From the NCBI RefSeq assembly GCF_019798055.1, contig NZ_JAHOPH010000007.1, positions 1 to 64,000 of the forward strand: a DNA stretch of 64,000 bases. Direction: 5' to 3'. Source of the DNA: Salsipaludibacter albus. Its GTDB lineage: Bacteria; Actinomycetota; Nitriliruptoria; Nitriliruptorales; Nitriliruptoraceae. Positions 1 through 7,323 of the stretch are shown in pieces; within the stretch, counting starts at the first letter, position 1, and every line of letters starts with the position of its first letter. The position numbers and the translations under genes were made by a program. The notes below the pieces were generated by a model. It did no database searches. It was not told the origin of the DNA and was given only the letters and a program-made list of their open reading frames with translations.

Positions 1-816
1 TCCGGCCCGCCACCGGCGCCGTCGACACCGACCGGGCCCGACTGGTCGACCCCGCCCCGGTCGTCGCGGGCCGGCGTGATCGCCGGCGTGGTCCTGGCCG
101 TCATCGTCGTGGTGGCGGCGGGCGTGCTGGCCGTGGCCCTGGACGGCGCCGGCGAGGAGCGCACCGACACCTTCCCCGACGTCGAGGCCGTGACACTCGA
201 CCTCCGCACCGCCGACGTCGAACTGGTCGTCGGCGACGCGGTCACCGTCCACAGCGAGGTGCGAACGGGACGCCTCGGTGGCACGGCCAGCACCGAGGTC
301 GTCGACGGGCGCCTGCGGGTCTCCTACGAGTGCCGGCTCTTCGCGGGCCTGGGGTTCGGGCTGGGCTGCTCGGGCGAGTACCGGATCGTCGTGCCACCCG
401 GCATGGTCGTCGACGGCGCCACGGGCAACGGCGACGTCCGCGTGACCGGCACGAGCGGGCCGGTCACGCTGCGCACCAGCAACGGCCAGGTCCACCTGGC
501 CGAGGCCACCGGCCGGGTCGAGGTCCACACCTCCAACGGGCGGATCGTGGGGACCGACCTGGCCACCTCCCAGCTCGACGCGTCGACCAGCAACGGCAGC
601 GTCGTGCTGGGCTTCGCGGTGGCCCCGGACCGGGTCGGCGTGGACACCTCCAACGGCGCCATCGAGGTGGTCGTGCCCGACGACGGGAGCGCCTTCGCGC
701 TCGACACGGACACGTCCAACGGCGACGTGACGACGTCGGTGCCCACCGATCCGTCGTCGCCACGCCAGATGCGGCTGCACACCTCCAACGGCGACGTGAC
801 GGTCCGCGCCCGCTGA
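1..816 (+). CDS. DUF4097-type membrane-anchored surface protein (5' partial)
   Basis: The frame is open from the first base, so the N-terminus lies outside the window; GTG at 76 is only the first start-like codon inside it. The visible part has a short proline/serine-rich segment, one hydrophobic transmembrane stretch (about bases 79-145) and then a beta-strand-rich region. That region carries a T-S-N-G motif six times at roughly 20-residue intervals (LRTSNG, VHTSNG, ASTSNG, VDTSNG, TDTSNG, LHTSNG), the signature of DUF4097/DUF4098 right-handed beta-helix repeat proteins. The inferred topology is a small cytoplasmic N-terminus, a single membrane span and an extracytoplasmic beta-solenoid. DUF4097 proteins often sit beside stress or PadR/HxlR-like regulators, and an HxlR gene ends just downstream on the other strand. 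The exact function is unknown. Confidence 0.8.
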   Translation, partial: SGPPPAPSTPTGPDWSTPPRSSRAGVIAGVVLAVIVVVAAGVLAVALDGAGEERTDTFPDVEAVTLDLRTADVELVVGDAVTVHSEVRTGRLGGTASTEVVDGRLRVSYECRLFAGLGFGLGCSGEYRIVVPPGMVVDGATGNGDVRVTGTSGPVTLRTSNGQVHLAEATGRVEVHTSNGRIVGTDLATSQLDASTSNGSVVLGFAVAPDRVGVDTSNGAIEVVVPDDGSAFALDTDTSNGDVTTSVPTDPSSPRQMRLHTSNGDVTVRAR

Positions 817-848
817 TCACCCGATGCCCTGCCGGGTCGGACGGGACC

Positions 849-867
849 GGGGGCGAGGTCAGCCCCC
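849..867. terminator. GC hairpin between convergent genes
   Basis: GGGGGC and GCCCCC arms (849-854 and 862-867) flank a 7-nt loop between the convergent ends of the DUF4097 gene and the HxlR gene, overlapping the HxlR stop codon. There is no T-run, so it is a terminator-like structure rather than a canonical intrinsic terminator. Confidence 0.4.
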
Positions 868-1566
868 CACGGAGATCGACGTCACGGCCTCGGGGCCGGG
901 CCGCGGGGTCGCCGCGAAGTCCGACAGGAGGAACCACTCGGGCAGGGCCGAGCGCAGTCGCGACGGCCCCTCGACGACCAGGTCGCCACTCCGCGTGGCG
1001 TCGGCCCAGCCGATGTCGCCCCGCCAGACCTGCACCATCGTCCGCAATGGGGCGAGGACGCGGACGTGCACCTCGAACCCGGGATCGTGGTCGCAGATGT
1101 CGACCTCGTCGGTCACGACCGCCCACCAGTCACGGGCGGCGGGCTCGAGGTCCGGGAAGGTGAACCCGATGACTGTCCGGCCCGGCGGCATCCGATCGAC
1201 CGCGATGTTGCGTCGCAGGTCCCACATCAACAGGTGCGGGTCGAGGTCCTCCTCCCCCAGCTCACCGATCCAGCGGATGCCCCACTGGCCGAGCGCCTCG
1301 ACGATCGGGACCAGCTCGCGACCCGCCTGGGTCAGCTGGTAGGTGACCCGGTTGCCGTGCTCCCAGCGCTCCACGACGCCGGCTCGGCCCAGGGTCCGCA
1401 GTCGCTTGGACAGCAGGGTGGGCGACATGTTGGGCACGCCCCGTCGGATGTCGTTGAAGTGTTGGCTGCCGGCGATCATCTCCCGGACCACCAACATCGT
1501 CCAGCGTTCGTCCAGCAGTTCCATCGCCTTGGCGACGGGGCAGAACTGCCCGTAGCTGCTCGCCAT
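859..1566 (-). CDS. HxlR-family transcriptional regulator
   Basis: A 235-aa winged-helix regulator. Residues 1-105 match the HxlR fold: the N-terminal FCPVAKAMELLDERW segment, the recognition region around GVPNMSPTLLSKRLRTL, and the wing ERWEHGNRVTYQLT. The remaining ~120 residues form the extra C-terminal domain (SCP2/sterol-carrier-like) seen in long actinobacterial HxlR proteins, which probably binds a hydrophobic ligand. The ATG at 1566 is chosen because GGAGGTGG lies about 5 nt upstream; the frame is open much further upstream but without a better start. It is divergently transcribed from the methyltransferase at 1846 across 279 bp and may regulate it. Confidence 0.85.
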   Translation of the reverse strand: MASSYGQFCPVAKAMELLDERWTMLVVREMIAGSQHFNDIRRGVPNMSPTLLSKRLRTLGRAGVVERWEHGNRVTYQLTQAGRELVPIVEALGQWGIRWIGELGEEDLDPHLLMWDLRRNIAVDRMPPGRTVIGFTFPDLEPAARDWWAVVTDEVDICDHDPGFEVHVRVLAPLRTMVQVWRGDIGWADATRSGDLVVEGPSRLRSALPEWFLLSDFAATPRPGPEAVTSISVGG

Positions 1567-1845
1567 GCGGTCCACCTCCGACCGGGATCGTCGTTCGGCC
1601 AGCGGGCGCGCCGGGCACGTCGAGCGGCGCCGGGTCCGTGGGCACGGCGGGGTGCGTCGCCCGAGATCCTCGTCGGCCCACCAGGCACGGTAGGAGTCGG
1701 CGGTGGTCCTGCACAGGGGTGGTACAGATCCTGGAGCGGGTGGGTCCAGATCGCGCACTGGCGACCCGACGTCCCCGCCCCGCATCGTGGGTGCACGCAC
1801 GAGGACCGGACACCGCCGGTCGGACCCACGAACACGGAGATCCTG

Positions 1846-2931
1846 ATGAGCACCACGACCGCACCCACGACCACCACGTCGACCGGCCAGCCCTTCGCCG
1901 GTGACGCCGACGCCCGACCGACGCTGGCCGAGCAGGCACCGGTCGTCCTCGGCCACCTGGCGGGCCACGTCGGCCATCGCACCGTCCTGACCGGACTGCG
2001 CCACGACCTCCTGGCCACGCTGGCGGACCACCCGGGGGCGACCTCGGACGAGCTCGCCGACCGGCTCGACCTCGACGACTTCTACACGTCGGTGTGGTGC
2101 CGTGGCGCGATCGCCACGGGCTTGATCGAGCGGGACGGCGAGGGGCTGCGACTCGCCCCGCACATGGCCAGCCTGTTGCTGGACGAGGACTCGCCCGCCT
2201 ACGTCGGCGGGGTGTTCGAGGTGTTCGCGCGGCCCGAGGTGTTCGACGCCTTCGACGAACGACTCGCCACCGGGGACCGGACCTGGTGGGACCAGACCAG
2301 CGACGAGTGGATCGAGGCGGTGGGCGGGACCGGACGTCCGTTCTACACCCGGTTGGTCCCGGACGGGCTCGCCCACGTGCCCGGCCTGGTGGATCGACTC
2401 GAGGACGGGTGCCGCGTACTGGACATGGCCTGCGGGACCGGGGCTGGCGTCCTGCGGCTCGCCGCGACGTGGCCCGACTGCGAGGTCGTGGGGGTGGACG
2501 GGGACGCCCGGTCCCTGGAGGTCGCGCGGGGCCGTGCCGAGTCCGCCGGCGTGGGCGACCGGGTCACGTTCGTGCACAGCCCACTGGAGACCTTCACGTC
2601 GGACCGTCCGGCCACGCTGGTCGTCAACAACATCTCGATGCACGAGTGCCGCGACATTGACGCCGTCATGTCGCGGGTGGTCGCGGCCCTCGAACCGGGT
2701 GGCTGGTTCGTGATCTCGGACCTGCCTTTCCCGACGACCGACGAGGGACTGCGCACGGCGGCCGGACGGATCATGAGCGGCATCCAGTACTACGAGGCCC
2801 AGATCGACGACCAGCTCCTCCCGCGGTCGTTCTACGACGAACTGCTGCAACGCCACGGGTTCGTCGACCTGGGCGCGGCCGAGCTGACCCCGGTCCACGC
2901 CCTGACCTGGGGCGCCACGCCGGCGGACTGA
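1846..2931 (+). CDS. SAM-dependent class I methyltransferase
   Basis: A 361-aa protein. The N-terminal ~110 residues look like the winged-helix/dimerisation domain of small-molecule O/N-methyltransferases (DELADRLDLDDFYTSVWCRG). The Rossmann methyltransferase core begins at motif I, VLDMACGTGAG (191-201), followed by the acidic loop VVGVDGD and a motif-IV-like VVNNISMHE. Length and order fit the methyltransferases that modify hydrophobic metabolites. The ATG at 1846 follows CGGAGATCCTG; the open frame continues upstream but has no ribosome-binding site. It is alone on its strand and divergent from the HxlR regulator, an arrangement typical of an inducible modification gene. The substrate cannot be read from the sequence. 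Confidence 0.8.
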   Translation: MSTTTAPTTTTSTGQPFAGDADARPTLAEQAPVVLGHLAGHVGHRTVLTGLRHDLLATLADHPGATSDELADRLDLDDFYTSVWCRGAIATGLIERDGEGLRLAPHMASLLLDEDSPAYVGGVFEVFARPEVFDAFDERLATGDRTWWDQTSDEWIEAVGGTGRPFYTRLVPDGLAHVPGLVDRLEDGCRVLDMACGTGAGVLRLAATWPDCEVVGVDGDARSLEVARGRAESAGVGDRVTFVHSPLETFTSDRPATLVVNNISMHECRDIDAVMSRVVAALEPGGWFVISDLPFPTTDEGLRTAAGRIMSGIQYYEAQIDDQLLPRSFYDELLQRHGFVDLGAAELTPVHALTWGATPAD

Positions 2932-3038
2932 CGCGGTGGGCGCGGGGTCCGACGGCCACGGCGCGTGGTCCGGCGGAACCCCGAGCCGTCCACAGGTGAA
3001 TCCATCTTCGATGTCTTTCATGCTGTATCGTTCCAGAG

Positions 3039-3428
3039 GTGGAGTTCGCCGACCCGGAGCGGGGCATGATCGATCCGCCGATCGTCGACTGGGAGGACGT
3101 GGCGTTCGACCGTGCGGCAGCGCGGGAGGCCGCCCGGGCCTGCCGACGACTCGCGCGCCTCCTCGACCGGGTCGCCACCTGGCACCACGGCTCGACCTCC
3201 GCACTCCTGGACACGTGGCAGGGGAACCTGGCCGTCCTGTTCGCCAACGAGGACCGGATCCTGGTGGAGCACATGGCCGTGGCGGCCGACGACCTCCTGC
3301 GGTGTGCATCTGGCCTCGACGAGGCCGCGGAAGCCGCCGGTGAGGAGCAGGCACGTCGCGAACGTGGCCGGGAGGACTGGTGGGCGTGGGATGCGCGACG
3401 ACACGACGCCCGACGGGTGGCCGGATGA
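3039..3428 (+). CDS. Small helical WXG-motif protein (ESX-like)
   Basis: A 129-aa, almost entirely helical, charged protein. A W-Q-G tripeptide (residues 60-62, DTWQGNLA) sits between two long helices, as in WXG100/ESX hairpins, and a Trp pair lies near the C-terminus (EDWWAW). The length is slightly above the usual ~100 aa. It starts at GTG 3039 (weak AGAGG upstream), and its stop overlaps the next start as ATGA, so the two genes are translationally coupled. A low-GC stretch with a possible -10 (TGTATC, 3024-3029) precedes it. Role inferred: partner or chaperone of the large protein encoded next. No type VII core genes (EccC ATPase, EccD) are in the window. A fortuitous W-x-G in an unrelated helical protein remains possible. 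Confidence 0.6.
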   Translation: MEFADPERGMIDPPIVDWEDVAFDRAAAREAARACRRLARLLDRVATWHHGSTSALLDTWQGNLAVLFANEDRILVEHMAVAADDLLRCASGLDEAAEAAGEEQARRERGREDWWAWDARRHDARRVAG

Positions 3429-5446
3429 GCGACCACGTCGTCTTCGACCCCGACGCCCTGGCCGGTCACGGCGACGGCGTGGCCGACGCCGTGGACGAGC
3501 TGCGTCGTGCGGTCCGTGACGTCGATGGCGCACTCGACGACGCGCAGGCGTCGGGCCACGTCGGTTCCTGGGCCCCGGGGTGGTTCCGGCCGACCGACCA
3601 CCAGGACCTGCCCCGTCGACTCGGTCAGCTCGGCGCGTTCACGTCCTGGCTGGCCGAGCGCGCGGCCACCCTGGACGTGAACGCCGACGGGCTCGTCCAG
3701 GCAACGCCGGGGTGGGCGGACTCGCTGCGCAGCGGACTGCTGTTCGACACCCGCGAGCGCATCACCGCCGGTGCTCAGTTCGGCCGGTGGGCAACGGGAC
3801 ACCTCCACACTCCGCCCACCGAGGTGGTGTGGGGCAGGTGGCTGCTCCTGGCCGACGACCCGACCTTCGCCGCCGCCGCCCTCCTGGCGATCGGCGGTGT
3901 GCCGGGGCTCGTCGACGCACTGCTGGCGGCCCACCACCGGCTCGCACCAGGGGTCGCGGGGCCCGACCTGCCCGGTGCCGACCCGGGCCGGATCGGCGAC
4001 GCCGCTCCCCTGCCCATCGAGCTCGACCGCGTCGTCCGGCTGCTCGGGGGCACGCTGGGCGCGTCCACCCGGTCGGGCGACTGGACGGATCGCGACACGG
4101 CCACACTGTCCGGTCTCCTGCGGGCTGCGCCGGGCGACGAGGACTTCGCCCCGGGGAGGGCGGCTGCCGTCGGGATCCTGGCCGGGGCGGGACAGATGGC
4201 GCCGCCGGTCCTGGCCAACCTGCTCGCCACGGCGGTCGCGGTCGAGCAGTCCGACGGCGGCATGGCGGCCTGGGCCCGTCGTGCGGCGGGGGCCGACACG
4301 GCACCGTGGCCACGGGCCCTGCGCGACCGGGACGGACAGGTCGCCACCGACGTGACCTCGTCACTGCTGGCCGCGGCCGACACGCCCGACCAGGCGCTGG
4401 CCCTGTTCCGGGTCGGCCCGACCGTGCCGGGCCCACTCGGCGCACCGGGACGCGTGGACGCCACCCTGTCCCACCTCCTGCTCGACCACGCCTTCGACGA
4501 GGTCGGCTGGGACCGGCTCTCCGCGGTGCTGACGACGGCGGTGACGGCCAACCGGGGACGTGGCGACACGGGACTGGCCGCGGCCGGGGTGGCAGCCCAG
4601 GCGACGACCCTGGCAGCGACCCGCATCCGTCGGACCGGCGCCCTGCCCGCTCCGCTGCGCCCGGGCATGACGGCGCTGCTGGACGACACCATGCACGCGG
4701 TCGTCCCGACGATGGCCGGCGTGGACCCGGCCGACTGGGTCGCGCAGACGCCCGATCCGTGGACCTACCGCGATGCCGGCGTGCATCCGGGCGGCCTGCC
4801 CGTGCAGCCACGCCTGGCCGCCGCCGACGTGGAGGTGGTCGTCGAACGGCTGGGGTCGGACCTCGAGGCGATCGAACGGCTGACCCGTTCGGCGATGGCC
4901 ACGTTGCCGGTGTTCACCGGCGCGGCCGGTGCGACCGGTGACGTCGAGACCATGGCCACGACCGCCGCACCCGTCGGTCGGGCCGTCGGTGTGATCCTCG
5001 GTGCCGGGCACGCGGGGGTGGTCGTCGACCATCGCGCGGCCGAGCGGCACCGCACGGGGCTGTCGAACGTGGGAGCGGTCCTCGGCCTCCTGCCGGTCCC
5101 CGCCGTCTCCGCCGCCGGTGTCGCGATGCAGCAGGTGGCGCAGCACGACCTCATCGTGCACGAGTCAGCCGTCCCCGAGGACTACGCCGGACGGTCCACG
5201 GAGCTGGCCGAGCGGCTCCGCCTCGGCCTGCTCGACCACATGCTCGTGGAGGGGGTGTTCCGCGTCGTGCCGGACGCGGCCGTGCGCCGCGACGCCGACG
5301 GTCTCGTGGTCGGGTTCCGTCACGGCAGCGGGGCGTTCGCCAGCTGGCCGGTCCACGACCCGGCCGCGGCCGACGCCATGGTGTCTGCCCAGGTGGTCGC
5401 ACACGCCGTGGTGACGAACGGCCCGCCCGCGGCGGCGGACGACTGA
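3425..5446 (+). CDS. Large ESX-like substrate candidate / hypothetical 673-aa protein
   Basis: A 673-aa alanine-rich helical protein with no signal peptide. It begins VVFDPDALAGHGDGVADAVDELRRAVRDV-, resembling the N-terminal helix of WXG/LXG-type proteins, then carries long helical arrays resembling large actinobacterial proteins encoded beside WXG100 genes (a DUF6571-type assignment should be tested). The region around residues 530-575 contains a glycine/alanine-rich hydrophobic stretch (VGAVLGLLPVPAVSAAGVAM) that could insert in a membrane. Start ATG 3425 overlaps the upstream stop (ATGA). No enzymatic motif is recognisable. Inference: secreted or surface partner of the upstream WXG protein; a cytoplasmic scaffold is the alternative. 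Confidence 0.7.
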   Translation: MSDHVVFDPDALAGHGDGVADAVDELRRAVRDVDGALDDAQASGHVGSWAPGWFRPTDHQDLPRRLGQLGAFTSWLAERAATLDVNADGLVQATPGWADSLRSGLLFDTRERITAGAQFGRWATGHLHTPPTEVVWGRWLLLADDPTFAAAALLAIGGVPGLVDALLAAHHRLAPGVAGPDLPGADPGRIGDAAPLPIELDRVVRLLGGTLGASTRSGDWTDRDTATLSGLLRAAPGDEDFAPGRAAAVGILAGAGQMAPPVLANLLATAVAVEQSDGGMAAWARRAAGADTAPWPRALRDRDGQVATDVTSSLLAAADTPDQALALFRVGPTVPGPLGAPGRVDATLSHLLLDHAFDEVGWDRLSAVLTTAVTANRGRGDTGLAAAGVAAQATTLAATRIRRTGALPAPLRPGMTALLDDTMHAVVPTMAGVDPADWVAQTPDPWTYRDAGVHPGGLPVQPRLAAADVEVVVERLGSDLEAIERLTRSAMATLPVFTGAAGATGDVETMATTAAPVGRAVGVILGAGHAGVVVDHRAAERHRTGLSNVGAVLGLLPVPAVSAAGVAMQQVAQHDLIVHESAVPEDYAGRSTELAERLRLGLLDHMLVEGVFRVVPDAAVRRDADGLVVGFRHGSGAFASWPVHDPAAADAMVSAQVVAHAVVTNGPPAAADD

Positions 5447-5505
5447 GGGCGACGCCTGGGCGTGCACCGACGGTGCGCGATCGAGGAGGTGTGGACGTCG
5501 CCGGG

Positions 5506-6348
5506 CTACGACGCCTGGTCGGCCACGTCGTCGCAGGTGTCGGACCACACCCCCAGCTCGGCGTCGCGGGCGGACTGTTGCGCCGCGGTGAACTCCTCGA
5601 CGTGGGCGACGTTGGGTGGATGGGTCGACACGACCGCCAGCCCCGCCGCCACCAGGTCCTCGTTGACGAACAGGTCGTCGTCGGCCCGGTGGAGGTAGAC
5701 CAGCGGACGGCCGTACCGGTCGAGCTCCTCGACGTCGGTCGTCACCCGGACCCGGGAGCCGGGCGGCACCAGCTCGGCCAGGCGGTCCGTCGCGGCCTGC
5801 GCCAGGCACTCCGGACCCTCCGGGGCCGACAGTTCCGGCGTGTCGATCCCGATCAGTCGAGCCCGCTCGTCGAGACCGTCCAGCCACAGCGTGTCGCCGT
5901 CGACGATCCGCTCGACCGTCGTCACCCGGCCGGTGGCCGAGCGGTCCTCGGTGGGCGCGGGCGATGCCGGGCTGTCGGCGTCGTCGGCTCCCGTCTGCGG
6001 CGCCGTCGTCTCCGCTGGCGGGGTCGTCTCCGGGTCCAGGGGCGCGAACAGCACGTCGGTCTCGCCGAACATCTCGTCGTCGAGGTCGGCCGGCGCGAGC
6101 GATGCCAGCAGCGCGGCCACCGCCAGCAACCACGGGACGCCGACCACCGCCGCCAGCACGACCGCGGCCCACTGCACCGCCTGCGGGGTGCCGGGCTGGT
6201 TGCGAGCCCGGCTCGCGAGGATGAACGGCCACCCGACGAGCCACAGGACCACCCGCACCGCCAGGGGCCAGGTGACGAACCGGGGCCACAGTGGCGTGGG
6301 CTCGTCGCGTGACCGCCCGGGTGGCCCCGGACGCTGGTCGCTCGACAT
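5506..6348 (-). CDS. Membrane-anchored thermonuclease (SNase-like)
   Basis: A 280-aa protein. The N-terminal third has two hydrophobic segments (about residues 28-46 and 58-85) and is followed by an acidic Pro/Thr-rich linker and a C-terminal staphylococcal-nuclease-like domain (about 140-275). Visible TNase signatures are VDGDTLWLDG, RARLIGIDTPE, RYGRPLVYLH and VNEDLVAAGLA, including the Arg and Asp/Glu positions used for Ca2+-dependent phosphodiester cleavage. The domain is predicted to face outside the membrane, where such enzymes degrade nucleic acids. A paralogue with the same TM-linker-TNase plan lies at 40641-41957. It ends convergently with the WXG pair and seems monocistronic. Confidence 0.85.
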   Translation of the reverse strand: MSSDQRPGPPGRSRDEPTPLWPRFVTWPLAVRVVLWLVGWPFILASRARNQPGTPQAVQWAAVVLAAVVGVPWLLAVAALLASLAPADLDDEMFGETDVLFAPLDPETTPPAETTAPQTGADDADSPASPAPTEDRSATGRVTTVERIVDGDTLWLDGLDERARLIGIDTPELSAPEGPECLAQAATDRLAELVPPGSRVRVTTDVEELDRYGRPLVYLHRADDDLFVNEDLVAAGLAVVSTHPPNVAHVEEFTAAQQSARDAELGVWSDTCDDVADQAS

Positions 6349-6439
6349 CTACTCCCCCTGGCCGGTCACCGCGTGGACCGCACAGGGTGCCACCTCGACC
6401 GCGCGGCCCGCGGTGCGTGCTGCAATGTGGACGCCGACG

Positions 6440-6491
6440 CGTCGAGTGTGCGGATCCGGGCCGTCCGTGGCCGCGATCGGCACACTCGACG
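6440..6491. repeat. Long inverted repeat (12-bp perfect outer arms)
   Basis: CGTCGAGTGTGC (6440-6451) is exactly complementary to GCACACTCGACG (6480-6491). After one mismatch the stem continues inward with GATC/GATC (6453-6456 with 6475-6478), and a GGCC/GGCC inner stem (6459-6462 with 6469-6472) closes a 6-nt loop. The whole 52 bp can fold into one cruciform or hairpin. It could be a terminator, a protein-binding site or a dispersed repeat. Confidence 0.7.
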
Positions 6492-6517
6492 TTGTTTGGC
6501 GAGGGCGACACGGTCCT

Positions 6518-6568
6518 GGAGAAGAGCCAACCCCGGAGAAAAGCCAACCCCGGAGAAAAGCCAACCCC
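6518..6568. repeat. Three tandem 17-bp repeats
   Basis: GGAGAAAAGCCAACCCC is repeated head to tail three times (6518-6534 with one A-to-G change, 6535-6551, 6552-6568). It is A-rich relative to its surroundings and lies 26 bp from the long inverted repeat. There is no spacer between units, so it is not a CRISPR array. It may be iterons for a binding protein, a slipped-strand minisatellite, or part of a repeat element. Confidence 0.85.
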
Positions 6569-6655
6569 CGGCTCGACGTGACGGGGCGGCGTCGGTCGGG
6601 TGCCGGGGGTTGGTGATGCCAACGCTACGCACCGCCCCGTGGCCCACGTGGGCGG

Positions 6656-6683
6656 CCCCGGTCCTCGATCTCCGGGACCGGGG
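6656..6683 (-). terminator. Candidate terminator of the SnoaL-like gene
   Basis: CCCCGGTCC (6656-6664) pairs perfectly with GGACCGGGG (6675-6683) over a 10-nt loop, about 80 bp downstream of the stop codon at 6761. No U-tract follows. Confidence 0.4.
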
Positions 6684-6760
6684 TCACACCGTCGAACGGA
6701 TCGCCGACCCGGTGGTTGCGGGACCCCACCGAACGCCCGAAACCCGGGTCCCACGATCTG

Positions 6761-7180
6761 CTACGGGCCGGTTCCCGGATCCGGTCGCGCGGCCCGCTCG
6801 AGCTGCGCTCCCATCAGCCGGTGGACCAGTTCGACGGCCTGCAGCGGCCGCAGCATCACCGTGAACTCGTCGATGCGTCCGTCGTCGTCGAAGTGGACCA
6901 GGTCGACCCCGTTGACGTGCGTTCCGTCCAGTTCGACGACGAACTCCAGGGCGACGTCGTGGGCACCCCGGATGTCGCGGACGTAACGGAAGTCACCGGA
7001 GAGGAGGACGTCGAAGGCCGCCCGCAGATAGCCCGCGGTCACCGCACGTCCCTCCTGTGGCGTGTGCACGACCGGTGACCGGAACACGACGTCGTCGGCG
7101 AGCAGGTCGTCGAGTCCCGACGGGTCCCGGTGCTCCACGAGGTCGTGCCAACGATCGATCGGGTGCCGATCGGCCTCCAT
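6761..7180 (-). CDS. SnoaL/NTF2-like protein
   Basis: A 139-aa alpha+beta protein of the SnoaL/NTF2-like superfamily. Its opening helix (HPIDRWHDLVEHRDPSGLDDLLADDVVF), the short motif FRSPVVHTPQEGR and the closing strands (GVDLVHFDDDGRIDEFTVMLRP) are typical of nuclear-transport-factor-like proteins and SnoaL polyketide cyclases, which form cone-shaped hydrophobic pockets. Start ATG 7180 follows GGGAGA. It lies downstream of, and codirectional with, the molybdopterin oxidoreductase, separated by 143 bp. The ligand or reaction is unknown. Confidence 0.75.
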   Translation of the reverse strand: MEADRHPIDRWHDLVEHRDPSGLDDLLADDVVFRSPVVHTPQEGRAVTAGYLRAAFDVLLSGDFRYVRDIRGAHDVALEFVVELDGTHVNGVDLVHFDDDGRIDEFTVMLRPLQAVELVHRLMGAQLERAARPDPGTGP

Positions 7181-7323
7181 GCCTGGTCTCCCACGGTCCT
7201 GCCCGGCCGATGCCGGGTCCTGGAGGAGCAGTCTGGTCGCTGGTCGCGCATGCTGCCAGTGGTCGTCGGCCGCGGTCCCGGCCCCCGTTGCTGGAGCCGG
7301 TGGGCGCCCGAGCGTCGGGCCGG

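Larger units (their letters stand above)
6349..6760. other. 412-bp intergenic region with inverted and tandem repeats
   Basis: No convincing coding sequence: the short open frames here lack ribosome-binding sites and family resemblance. It holds, left to right, the upstream region of the thermonuclease gene, a long near-perfect hairpin, three 17-bp direct repeats, a GCCCACGTGGGC palindrome (6642-6653) and a second GC hairpin near the end of the SnoaL-like gene. This density of structured DNA is unlike other gaps in the window. Confidence 0.6.

Noticed and set aside
859-3354. Minus-strand 831-aa version of the HxlR gene
   Set aside because: Only the last 235 residues match HxlR and a strong GGAGGTGG precedes ATG 1566; the upstream part is antisense to the methyltransferase.
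6518-6568. CRISPR array
   Set aside because: Units are 17 bp and directly abut without spacers; no cas genes are present.
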